NCBI RefSeq assembly: GCF_026719705.1
Contig: NZ_JAPPRR010000001.1
Coordinates: forward strand, 845,255-909,254
Source: Pseudokordiimonas caeni
GTDB taxonomy: Bacteria; Pseudomonadota; Alphaproteobacteria; Sphingomonadales; Kordiimonadaceae
Reading direction: 5' to 3'
DNA length: 64,000 bases
Shown: positions 17,424 through 25,005 of the stretch, one piece after another
Position numbering within the stretch: position 1 is the stretch's first letter
Layout of the letters: every line of letters starts with the position of its first letter
Notes under the pieces: generated by a model
What the model saw: only the letters and a program-made list of their open reading frames with translations
Database searches by the model: none
Told to the model about the DNA's origin: nothing
Position numbers and translations under genes: made by a program

Positions 17424-19460
17424 ATGTTCAAAGCAATTGGCCTGGCGCTCGCCGGGCTTCTGTTCATTGCGACGTCTGCTGCGGCCGATGATGTTGCGGC
17501 GGTGGTGTCACCGTCTAACGTGCTGACGGTGGAGTTGAAGGCCGAAAAAGGCGTGCTCGAATACCGGGTCACGCGTTTCGGCGAACCGGTCGTCGACTGG
17601 TCGAAACTGGCCATCGCGCTCAAAGGTGCGCCGACACTCGGGGCAGGGGCGACCATCGCGAAAGCCGCAACCCGCAGCGAGGATGATACGTGGGACCTGC
17701 CGTGGGGCGAGCGTTCCCGCGTGCGCAATCATTTCAACGAGCTGAAGGCAACGGTTACCGACAAGGGCGGCCGCACCTTCGATGTGGTGTTCCGCGTGTA
17801 TGACGATGGCCTCGGCTTCCGCTATGACGTGCCGAAGCAGGATGCGCTCACCGAAGCCCTGATCCGCGACGAGGAAACCGAGTTCCGCTTCGCCGAGCCC
17901 GCCACCACATGGTGGATCGAGGCACGCCTGCCGAACCGCTATGAATATATCTATAAAACAACGCCCGTTGAGGCCGTCACGATGGCGCACACGCCCATCA
18001 CGATGCGCACGGAGGACGGGCTGCATATCAGCATCCATGAAGCCGCCCTTGTCGACTATTCCGGCATGTCGGTGCGCCGCACCAAGGGCCGTGCCTTCAA
18101 GGCGGACCTCGCGCCGTCCTCCGAAAAGGGCGTTCTGGTGCGCCGGGCCACGCCGTTCGTGACCCCGTGGCGCACGCTGACCATCTCTGATACTGCTGGT
18201 GGCCTTGTGGAAAGCGATCTGGTGCTGAACCTCAACGAACCCAACAAACTGGGGGATGTTTCATGGGTTGAGCCGGGCAAATATGTCGGCATCTGGTGGG
18301 GTATGCATCTGGGCGTGGAGAGCTGGGAATCCGGCCCGATCCACGGGGCGACCACCGAAAATACCATGAAATATATCGATTTCGCAGCCGAGAACGGCTT
18401 CAAGGGCGTACTCGTTGAAGGCTGGAACATCGGCTGGGACGGGGACTGGGTGCAGAATGGTGATCTCTTCGATTTCACCAAGGCTTACCCCGATTACGAT
18501 ATCGAAAAGCTTGCCGCCTATGCGCTTTCCAAAGGCGTGCGGCTGGTGGCGCATAACGAGACCTCGGGCAATATCGCCAATTATGAGGACCAGATGGCAG
18601 CGGCCTACGCAATGTACGAGCGCCTCGGCATCCGCCAGATCAAGACCGGCTATGTGGCCGACGCCGGCCATATCAAGGCGCGCGGCGCAGACGGCAAGAT
18701 GCATCTGGAATATCATGACGGGCAGGTGACCCAGCGCCATCATATCAAGGTGCTGGAAGAAGCCGCAAAGCATCGCCTTTCGATCAACAGCCACGAGCCG
18801 GTGAAGGATACGGGCCTGCGGCGCACCTATCCGAACTGGATTTCGCGCGAGGGCGCCCGGGGGCAGGAATATAACGCCTGGGGCACCCCGCCGAACCCGC
18901 CCGAGCATGTGGCCGTGCTGCCCTTCACCCGGATGCTTTCCGGCCCCATGGACTATACGCCGGGGATTTTCGATCTCACCTTCAACTACGAGAAGACGAA
19001 CGGCAACCGCCCGCAGTCCACGCTCGCGCAGCAGCTGGCCCATTATGTGGTGATCTACAGCCCGATCCAGATGGTGGCGGACCTGCCGGAAAATTATGGC
19101 AAGCACCCGCAAGCCTTCCGGTTCATCAAGGATGTGGTGACCGACTGGGACGAGACCAAGGTGCTGAATGCCGAGATCGGCGACTATGTGACCATCGTGC
19201 GCAAGGCCAAGGGCAGCGGCGAATGGTTCCTCGGCAGCCTGACGGACGAGGAAGGCCGGATGCTGAGCGTGCCGCTGTCGTTCCTCACCCCCGGCACCCG
19301 CTACCGCGCGGAAATCTACCGGGACGGCGAAAAGGCCCACTGGGACACCGCCCCCTATGATTTCGTGCGGGAAGAAAAAACAGTCACCAGCGCCGACACC
19401 CTGACCCTGCGCCTCGCCGCTGGCGGCGGCCAGGCCATCCGCTTCGTGCCCCTGTCGTAA
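17424..19460 (+). CDS. Glycoside hydrolase family 97 protein (inverting type, alpha-glucosidase-like)
   Basis: 678-residue secreted or periplasmic glycosidase: signal peptide to about residue 25 (ATSAAA), N-terminal beta-sandwich (GH97_N), a (beta/alpha)8 catalytic domain from about residue 275, and a C-terminal beta domain. In the catalytic domain HNE (E379), HEP (E458) and GQE (E482) correspond by spacing to the two base glutamates and the acid of the inverting SusB-type enzymes; the 24-residue gap between the last two matches SusB exactly. This favours an alpha-glucosidase over the retaining alpha-galactosidase branch. The ATG follows GGGAGGG; an upstream in-frame ATG adds 30 unlikely residues. 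It stands alone between two terminators, with no transporter or other glycosidase beside it. Confidence 0.9.
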   Translation: MFKAIGLALAGLLFIATSAAADDVAAVVSPSNVLTVELKAEKGVLEYRVTRFGEPVVDWSKLAIALKGAPTLGAGATIAKAATRSEDDTWDLPWGERSRVRNHFNELKATVTDKGGRTFDVVFRVYDDGLGFRYDVPKQDALTEALIRDEETEFRFAEPATTWWIEARLPNRYEYIYKTTPVEAVTMAHTPITMRTEDGLHISIHEAALVDYSGMSVRRTKGRAFKADLAPSSEKGVLVRRATPFVTPWRTLTISDTAGGLVESDLVLNLNEPNKLGDVSWVEPGKYVGIWWGMHLGVESWESGPIHGATTENTMKYIDFAAENGFKGVLVEGWNIGWDGDWVQNGDLFDFTKAYPDYDIEKLAAYALSKGVRLVAHNETSGNIANYEDQMAAAYAMYERLGIRQIKTGYVADAGHIKARGADGKMHLEYHDGQVTQRHHIKVLEEAAKHRLSINSHEPVKDTGLRRTYPNWISREGARGQEYNAWGTPPNPPEHVAVLPFTRMLSGPMDYTPGIFDLTFNYEKTNGNRPQSTLAQQLAHYVVIYSPIQMVADLPENYGKHPQAFRFIKDVVTDWDETKVLNAEIGDYVTIVRKAKGSGEWFLGSLTDEEGRMLSVPLSFLTPGTRYRAEIYRDGEKAHWDTAPYDFVREEKTVTSADTLTLRLAAGGGQAIRFVPLS

Positions 19461-19483
19461 GCAGACGCACGGCCTGAGCTAAA

Positions 19484-19523
19484 ACACACCCGCTGCCGGG
19501 AAACTGGCGGCGGGTGTTTTTGT
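19484..19523 (+). terminator. Rho-independent terminator after GH97
   Basis: ACACCCGC (19486-19493) pairs with GCGGGTGT (19510-19517), followed by a T-rich run (TTTTGTTTT). The loop has its own weak pairing. Confidence 0.85.
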
Positions 19524-19545
19524 TTTGTGCTAGTGGTAATGCCTC

Positions 19546-19740
19546 GTGACAGCCCTTGCGTCACGGCAGTCTGCGAGTTTGAGACGGGCAGGTAAGCGGG
19601 ATACTTCGATCAGGCAATGCGTTCCGGCAACCATGACTAAAATTCGACGCGAAGCGCTACCGGCGACATACAAGGGTATGCTCATTTTGTTGGAACGCAT
19701 TGCAGCTAAAAGTGGTCTGCGTGTTAATATTCATTGGTGA
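19546..19740 (+). CDS. Doubtful small open reading frame at the edge of the AT-rich insert
   Basis: A 64-codon frame from GTG, or 35 codons from ATG at 19633. The TGA ends two bases before the next gene's ATG, which would allow coupling, but no ribosome-binding site is visible and the product matches nothing I recognise. The short form (starting MTKIRREALPATYKGM) has a basic helix-like character. It may be the remnant of a longer gene or not coding at all. Apart from this frame, 19524-19742 holds nothing I can name. Confidence 0.2.
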   Translation: MTALASRQSASLRRAGKRDTSIRQCVPATMTKIRREALPATYKGMLILLERIAAKSGLRVNIHW

Positions 19741-19742
19741 AA

Positions 19743-20036
19743 ATGATGAAAATAGTTAATCCGATCATTAGGCATTATTTAATGATTCCAGTTTTTCTTA
19801 TATTATCTTACATAATTATGGTTACTTCTACAGAATACGCTAGGGAGTATTTTGTGTATATCGCGTTTTCTTGGATGGCAATTTCATATGCTGTTCTGAG
19901 GTATTCAGGCAGATGCCAGCATTGCGGCGCGCATATTCCTCAAGTCAAAATGGGTTATCCGGAGGAAAATTTTCCGCAGAAATGCTATAAATGTGGCAAA
20001 GGTTACAGCGAGGATGCGCAACCAAGTGAAGATTAG
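19743..20036 (+). CDS. Small membrane protein with C-terminal zinc ribbon
   Basis: 97-residue protein of unknown function. Two hydrophobic stretches near residues 10-28 and 36-50 suggest a membrane hairpin, and the soluble C-terminus has CQHC and CYKC pairs about 25 residues apart, a four-cysteine zinc-ribbon pattern. Base composition is much more AT-rich than the neighbouring genes, with AT-ending codons, which points to recent acquisition. ATG at 19743 or 19746 can start it; the ribosome-binding site is weak. It lies in an approximately 850-base AT-rich segment between the GH97 gene and sulP, together with the next unknown gene. Confidence 0.55.
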   Translation: MMKIVNPIIRHYLMIPVFLILSYIIMVTSTEYAREYFVYIAFSWMAISYAVLRYSGRCQHCGAHIPQVKMGYPEENFPQKCYKCGKGYSEDAQPSED

Positions 20037-20068
20037 TACTCTTCATTAATACTCATAGAGTTCTTGCG

Positions 20069-20380
20069 ATGATCAAATTCTATAGCTTTGTAATTCATGC
20101 CAGTTGGCCAAACAGGATTGGCAGTGCGGAGGCCAGCGGCGGCACATATCTCGGCGTGAATGGCCTTGTCTGCACTAAGCTGGTTCACGCGAATTCTTAT
20201 GAAGCTGCGGTGGCGAAGGTTAAAAACGAAACGATGGCTATGTTGGAACGGGAATTCTCACGCTACGAAGGATACGTCCCTCCTGCGGTGGAACTGGATC
20301 AAGTCACCAGAATAGGCATGCTGCGATATCTGTTTCCTAGCGCAGCTACGAGGGGCTTCACCTTCTATAGTGAAGATTGA
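20069..20380 (+). CDS. Hypothetical protein in the AT-rich insert
   Basis: 103-residue soluble-looking protein of no family I recognise. It has a mixed alpha/beta character (IKFYSFVIHASW at the start), no cysteine cluster, signal peptide or membrane segment. Codon use is less GC-rich than the flanking core genes. It follows the zinc-ribbon gene by 32 bases in the same direction, so they may be one unit. Both genes end in Ser-Glu-Asp encoded by the same ten bases, AGTGAAGATT. A small immunity or effector-type protein is possible, but nothing in the sequence proves it. Confidence 0.5.
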   Translation: MIKFYSFVIHASWPNRIGSAEASGGTYLGVNGLVCTKLVHANSYEAAVAKVKNETMAMLEREFSRYEGYVPPAVELDQVTRIGMLRYLFPSAATRGFTFYSED

Positions 20381-20492
20381 AATCCGGCGCTGGCTTTCAC
20401 GTCATCACGACGAACTTCGCCCCTCAATCCTTGCCATCCTGCCCTGTTCCCGGTATCACGGGCCGCAAATTCCCGATTTGTAGGACAAGCCC

Positions 20493-21977
20493 ATGCCTTT
20501 CCTGACTGCGCTGCGCCGTGAATGGCTGGCGAGCCCGCGTGCCGATTTTCTGGCGGGGCTTGTGGTGGCGCTCGCCCTTATCCCCGAAGCCATCGGCTTT
20601 TCGATCATCGCGGGCGTGGACCCGAAGGTGGGGCTTTACGCCTCCTTCTCCATCGCCGTCATCATCGCCTTCACGGGTGGCCGGCCGGGGATGATTTCGG
20701 CGGCAACCGCCGCGGTTGCGGTGCTTGTGGGGCCCCTGGTGCGCGATCACGGGGTCGAGTATCTCTTTGCCGCCACCATCCTGATGGGTATTTTCCAGAT
20801 CATCGCGGGGTTCCTGCGGCTTGATCTGCTGATGCAGTTTGTGTCGCGCTCGGTCATCACCGGGTTTGTGAACGCGCTCGCCATCCTTATTTTCATGGCG
20901 CAGCTGCCGCAGCTGATTGGTGTCAGCTGGATCACCTATCCGCTGATCGCGCTGGCGCTTGCCATCATCTATCTGCTGCCGCGGCTGACCAAAGCCATTC
21001 CGTCGCCGCTGATTGCCATCATCACCCTGTCGGCCATCACCATGGGCTTCGGGATCGAGGTGAATACGGTGGGCGACATGGGGGAGCTGCCGTCTGCACT
21101 GCCTTTCTTCGCGCTCCCGGATGTGCCGCTGACGTTTGAAACACTTGCGATCATCGCGCCCTATTCGCTGACGATGGCGGCGGTGGGACTTCTGGAATCG
21201 CTCCTCACCGCGCAGATTGTGGATGATCTGACGGATACACAGAGCAACAAACGCCGCGAGTGCAAGGGGCAGGGCATTGCCAACTTCTTCACCGGTTTCA
21301 TCGGTGGCATGGGGGGCTGCGCCATGATCGGCCAGTCGGTCATCAATGTGAAATCCGGGGGCTCGACCCGCCTCTCTGCGCTCACCGCCGGTGTGGTGCT
21401 CCTCATCCTCATCGTGGCACTCGGGCCATTGGTCAGCGATGTGCCGATGCCGGCGCTTGTGGCCGTGATGATCATGGTATCGATCGGCACTTTCAGCTGG
21501 CAATCGGTGAAGAACCTGAAGGTTCACCCTTGGCAATCGTCCGTCGTGATGGTCGCCACCGTCGTTACCGTTGTCGGCACGCACGACCTCGCCCGCGGGG
21601 TGCTTGTGGGTGTCCTTCTTTCCGGTGTCTTCTTCGCCAGCAAGGTACGGCGGCTGTTTGAGGTCACGTCCGTCGCGGAAGAGGGTGGCAATGGCCGCAC
21701 CTATCAGGTCTCCGGGCAGGTGTTCTTTGCCTCGGTTGACCGGTTCGTCCGCGCCTTTGATTTCAAGGAAGTGCTGGACCATGTGACCATCGATGTCTCG
21801 GCGGCGCATTTCTGGGATATTTCGGCGGCGGATGCGCTGGATAAGGTCGTCCTCAAATTTCGCCGCGAGGGTACGAGGGTAGAAATCGTTGGCCTGAATG
21901 AAGCAAGCGCCACGCTCATTGACCGCTTCAGCGTGTTTGACAAGCCGGATGCCGACACGGCAGCATCGGGGCATTGA
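20493..21977 (+). CDS. SulP (SLC26) family anion transporter with STAS domain
   Basis: 494-residue inner-membrane transporter. It shows the SulP start ([22 protein letters not shown]), 10-14 hydrophobic segments up to about residue 380, and a C-terminal cytoplasmic STAS domain (residues about 390-490). [23 protein letters not shown] is the conserved core region of the family. Substrates in the family include sulfate, bicarbonate and dicarboxylates; the sequence does not decide. A universal stress protein gene follows after ten bases, and a SulP-Usp pairing is common and suggests nucleotide- or stress-linked control (inference). Confidence 0.9.
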   Translation: MPFLTALRREWLASPRADFLAGLVVALALIPEAIGFSIIAGVDPKVGLYASFSIAVIIAFTGGRPGMISAATAAVAVLVGPLVRDHGVEYLFAATILMGIFQIIAGFLRLDLLMQFVSRSVITGFVNALAILIFMAQLPQLIGVSWITYPLIALALAIIYLLPRLTKAIPSPLIAIITLSAITMGFGIEVNTVGDMGELPSALPFFALPDVPLTFETLAIIAPYSLTMAAVGLLESLLTAQIVDDLTDTQSNKRRECKGQGIANFFTGFIGGMGGCAMIGQSVINVKSGGSTRLSALTAGVVLLILIVALGPLVSDVPMPALVAVMIMVSIGTFSWQSVKNLKVHPWQSSVVMVATVVTVVGTHDLARGVLVGVLLSGVFFASKVRRLFEVTSVAEEGGNGRTYQVSGQVFFASVDRFVRAFDFKEVLDHVTIDVSAAHFWDISAADALDKVVLKFRREGTRVEIVGLNEASATLIDRFSVFDKPDADTAASGH

Positions 21978-21987
21978 GGGGATAGTG

Positions 21988-22839
21988 ATGACCAGAATTC
22001 TCGCCTGTATCGATGCATCCGTTTACGCCACCAGCGTAGCCGACCATGCCGCCTGGATGGCATCAAAGCTTGGTGCCCATGTGGAGCTGTTGCATGCCAT
22101 CCAGCGCAAGGATGCGGTGGCAGCACGGCATGATCTCTCGGGCGCCGTGGGCCTTGGGGCCAAAAGCGCGCTTCTCGAGGAACTCGCCCGGATCGACGAG
22201 GCCGAAAGCCGCGCCGCGCAGGAAACCGGCCGTTCGCTCCTCGCGGCCGGCGAAAAGCATCTGAAGGACGCAGGGCTCACCGATATCAGCGTCACCCACC
22301 GCCACGGCGGGATCGTGGAAACGATCCTTGAGCGCGAAGAAGGGGCGGACTTTGTGGTGATCGGCAAGCGCGGCGCCTCGGCCGATTTCGCGGCTGGGCA
22401 TCTTGGCAGCAAGATCGAACGGGTGGTGCGCGCCAGCGTGAAGCCGGTGCTCGTTGCCAATCGCGGTTTCCGCCCGATCCGCAGCGTGCTGATCGCCTAT
22501 GATGGCGGCAAGAGTGCTGCAAAAGCGCTCGAGTTTGTGGCTTCCTCGCCCCTCTTTGACGGGACGGCCTTGCATGTTGTCTCCATCGGCGAAACCGCCG
22601 AGGTAGAAGCCAGGGCGAAGGCGGCGGCTGAAAAGCTGAAGGCGCGCCACGCCAGGGTGACGGCGGCGATGGTGCCGGGTCATGCCGCGAACGCGCTGGT
22701 GCGCTACCAGCAGGATAATGATTGCGGGCTGATTGTGATGGGCGCTTACGGCCACTCGCCGCTGCGCACCATGATCGTTGGCAGCACGACGACCGAGGTC
22801 ATCCGCGCCTGCAAGGTGCCGGTCCTGCTGTTCCGCTGA
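21988..22839 (+). CDS. Tandem universal stress protein (UspA-type)
   Basis: 283-residue cytoplasmic protein with two Usp domains (about 1-150 and 160-283). Each starts with a beta strand and acidic turn (ILACIDAS; SVLIAYDGG). The second ends in GAYGHSPLRTMIVGST, the G-2x-G-9x-G-S ATP-binding loop; the first has GKRGASADFAAGHLGS, also compatible. The ATG follows GAGGGGATAGTG; a longer frame from 21898 lies within sulP and is rejected. Its stop abuts the convergent AsnC-like gene with no gap. It probably works with the SulP transporter just upstream. Confidence 0.88.
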   Translation: MTRILACIDASVYATSVADHAAWMASKLGAHVELLHAIQRKDAVAARHDLSGAVGLGAKSALLEELARIDEAESRAAQETGRSLLAAGEKHLKDAGLTDISVTHRHGGIVETILEREEGADFVVIGKRGASADFAAGHLGSKIERVVRASVKPVLVANRGFRPIRSVLIAYDGGKSAAKALEFVASSPLFDGTALHVVSIGETAEVEARAKAAAEKLKARHARVTAAMVPGHAANALVRYQQDNDCGLIVMGAYGHSPLRTMIVGSTTTEVIRACKVPVLLFR

Positions 22840-23115
22840 TCAGAGGGCGTCGCAGTCGCCTTCCACGCGGTCTTCGGTGAAGGCATTGAGGCCGATGATC
22901 GTGTAGGTATCCTTCACGCCCGGCACGGTTTGCACCTCGGTGCAGATGAAGCGGCCGATTTCCTGATCCGCTTCCAGCTGGAACTGGGCCAGAAGGTCAT
23001 AATTGCCGGACGTGGAATAGCAGCTGCGCACTTCCGGCACTTCATCGGCCAGGAAGGCTGCCACGTCGTAGGTGCGGCCCAGTTCGCACTTGATCATCAC
23101 GAATACGGTTTTCAT
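22840..23115 (-). CDS. Stand-alone Lrp/AsnC ligand-binding (RAM) domain protein
   Basis: 91-residue protein consisting only of the alpha/beta effector-binding domain of Lrp/AsnC regulators; there is no helix-turn-helix. The pattern MIKCELGR, VPEVRSCYSTSGNYDLLAQ and VQTVPGVKDTYTIIGL is the RAM fold (beta-alpha-beta-beta-alpha-beta). Such stand-alone modules assemble as dimers or decamers and bind amino acids. It is on the minus strand 60 bases downstream of a LysR gene and may share its transcript, although a hairpin lies between them. Its target is unknown. Confidence 0.82.
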   Translation of the reverse strand: MKTVFVMIKCELGRTYDVAAFLADEVPEVRSCYSTSGNYDLLAQFQLEADQEIGRFICTEVQTVPGVKDTYTIIGLNAFTEDRVEGDCDAL

Positions 23116-23136
23116 TCGCCGCTCCTCAAATCGGTT

Positions 23137-23164
23137 CGGCCTTTCCTAGCGCATCGAAAGGCCG
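23137..23164 (-). terminator. Hairpin between lysR and the AsnC-like gene
   Basis: CGGCCTTTC (23137-23145) pairs perfectly with GAAAGGCCG (23156-23164) around ten bases. On the minus strand it follows the LysR stop by about ten bases, but no T tract follows, so it may be a weak terminator or a processing site. Confidence 0.45.
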
Positions 23165-23175
23165 CTGTGAAGCAT

Positions 23176-24069
23176 TCAGCAGCCATCGAAGGCACGGGCA
23201 TTCTCCATCAGCATGTCGCCGATGAAATCATACATGGCCCGGATGCGGGCGCTGCGGCGCAGCTCGGCATGGGCCACAAGCCAGATATCCATCGAGGCCA
23301 CTACATAATCGTCGAACAGGCGGATGAGGCTCGGGTCATCAGCCGCCGTGAGGCAGGATACGGCGCCGATGCCATATCCCTCGCGCACGGCGGTGGTAAG
23401 CGCTGCAAAACTGTTGGAACGGAAAGCCGCGTCGCGCGGGCCCGGCAAGGCGTGACGGATCTTGGCTTTGGAGGCCGCAAGGATTTCATCGTGCGGCAGG
23501 ACCACGGCATGATCTCTCAGTTCCGACAGCCGCTCGGGCTTGCCGCGCCGGTCGATATAATCCTGACTGGCGTAATAGCCGTAGTTCATCGTCACCGTGC
23601 GCTTGGCGATCAGGTCACCCTGTGTCGGCTGGAACATGCGAAGGGCTATGTCGGCCTCGCGGCGCAGGAGGTCAGCCGCGCTGTTGGCCACGCTGATATC
23701 CACCGTGATGCTGGGGTAGAGGTCATGGAAGGGGCGGAGTTTCCGCACCAGCCAGTTGGAGCCTACAAGCTCGGCCGCCGATACCACCACACTGCCCTTC
23801 AGCGCATCGCCCTGGCCGGTGATCATGCGTTCGATTGCATAGATATCGTCCTGCATGTGGCGGGCGCGGTCGATGATACTTTCGGCGAGCGCGGTTACTT
23901 CGAGCCCGTTCCGGGTGCGCAGGAACAGCTCCACGCCCATGCCTTCCTCAAGCGCGATCAGGCGGCGTGACAGGGTCGGCTGGCTGACCCCCAGCTTGCG
24001 GGAAGCGGCGGAAAGGCTGCCGGCTTCAGCCATGGCAAGGAAATATTTCAGATCGTCCCAGTTGATCAT
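23176..24069 (-). CDS. LysR family transcriptional regulator
   Basis: 297-residue LysR regulator. The N-terminal winged helix-turn-helix reads DLKYFLAMAEAGSLSAASRK then LGVSQPTLSRRLIALEE (residues about 6-45), followed by the linker helix and a periplasmic-binding-like effector domain. The VSxPTLSRRI pattern belongs to the subgroup near DsdC/GcvA-type regulators. It reads away from the TPR gene at 24262; the shared 190-base region has dyads that may be its sites. Effector not identifiable. Confidence 0.9.
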   Translation of the reverse strand: MINWDDLKYFLAMAEAGSLSAASRKLGVSQPTLSRRLIALEEGMGVELFLRTRNGLEVTALAESIIDRARHMQDDIYAIERMITGQGDALKGSVVVSAAELVGSNWLVRKLRPFHDLYPSITVDISVANSAADLLRREADIALRMFQPTQGDLIAKRTVTMNYGYYASQDYIDRRGKPERLSELRDHAVVLPHDEILAASKAKIRHALPGPRDAAFRSNSFAALTTAVREGYGIGAVSCLTAADDPSLIRLFDDYVVASMDIWLVAHAELRRSARIRAMYDFIGDMLMENARAFDGC

Positions 24070-24089
24070 CGGATGGCTCCGTCTTCACA

Positions 24090-24105
24090 TATTCAATATC
24101 GAATA
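24090..24105. promoter_or_regulatory. Candidate LysR-type box upstream of lysR
   Basis: TATTC-N6-GAATA (24090-24105) contains the T-N11-A pattern of LysR sites and lies about 20 bases before the lysR start. A second dyad, CATTCGAATG, is at 24138-24147. The divergent gene at 24262 is the natural target. The rest of 24070-24261 is AT-rich near lysR and then GC-rich leader. Confidence 0.35.
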
Positions 24106-24261
24106 CATTACATGCAATATTAGCTGAATGCCATACGCATTCGAATGATGTAGAAAACTCCTCAAGGCGGCATCAGACCGCATGCCCGAGAACGACAGCC
24201 AGCCTGGGGCATCCAGGCAAACCCGGCCCTGAAAGCAGGGCCAGCAGCGAGGAGTAGTAAG

Positions 24262-24756
24262 ATGATCAAGTATGTGAACAAGAAGATGGCAAGTCTGGCC
24301 GGTGCGGCCGTGATCGTTGCCACGATGGGACTTGGTGGTGCCGCCAATGCGCAGACCTTCTATATGTATAACGATCCCAACCTGAAGGCCGGCATGGAAG
24401 CGCTCACCGAAGGAAACCTTGAAACGGCGTCCGACTATCTGGCCAAGGCGACCCGGTCGATCAATGGCGGTGAACGCCAGCAGATTGCCTACAGCAACCT
24501 CTGCGCGGTCGACCTTGCCCTTGGCAAGCTCGATAGTGCCAAGGACGCCTGCGACACGGCGATCCGCTTTGACAAACGCGACTGGCGGGCTTTCGTGAAC
24601 CGCGGCCATCTCAATCGCCTCTCTGGCGAGACCGAAGCCGCGCTCGCCGATTACCGCCGCGCCGCGAAACTGAATCCGGAAAGCGAACTGACGGGCCGTG
24701 TGCTTGCCCGGATGGAAACTGCCATCCAGAACAAGCAGCTCGCCAGCAACGACTGA
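24262..24756 (+). CDS. Exported tetratricopeptide-repeat protein
   Basis: 164-residue protein with a signal peptide (cleavage after ANA, near residue 30) and two to three TPR-like helix pairs (NLETASDYLAKATRSI; AYSNLCAVDLALGKLDSAKDA; AFVNRGHLNRLSGETEAALADY with the closing AAKLNPES). It probably resides in the periplasm and mediates protein contacts. GAGGAGTAGTAAG provides the ribosome-binding site. A strong inverted repeat follows the stop. Divergent from lysR; no specific function can be given. Confidence 0.8.
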   Translation: MIKYVNKKMASLAGAAVIVATMGLGGAANAQTFYMYNDPNLKAGMEALTEGNLETASDYLAKATRSINGGERQQIAYSNLCAVDLALGKLDSAKDACDTAIRFDKRDWRAFVNRGHLNRLSGETEAALADYRRAAKLNPESELTGRVLARMETAIQNKQLASND

Positions 24757-24803
24757 CCGGCCGTGATGCCGGACACGTCTTCCCCGACCCCGGCATTTCT
24801 TCA

Positions 24804-24839
24804 GGCGGGTGGCAAGCTCCCTTTGCCACCCGCCACTTT
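24804..24839 (+). terminator. Hairpin terminator after the TPR gene
   Basis: GGCGGGTGGCAA (24804-24815) pairs with TTGCCACCCGCC (24823-24834), a perfect 12-pair stem, followed by a weak ACTTTA tail. The remaining bases to 25005 contain no gene I can support. Confidence 0.7.
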
Positions 24840-25005
24840 ATTGCCGATTGGCGGCGCCGCCCGGATTTGCTAGACTGGCCATCGTCCGCTCAAGATAAGA
24901 AACATCGCCTTTCGTCAGCCGGCCAGCAGGCCCGGCCAAGGGTTTGCTGCGCGCAATTCCATTCAAGGAGAGCGGCCATGCCCGGCCGCCGGGACGGAGG
25001 TTCAA

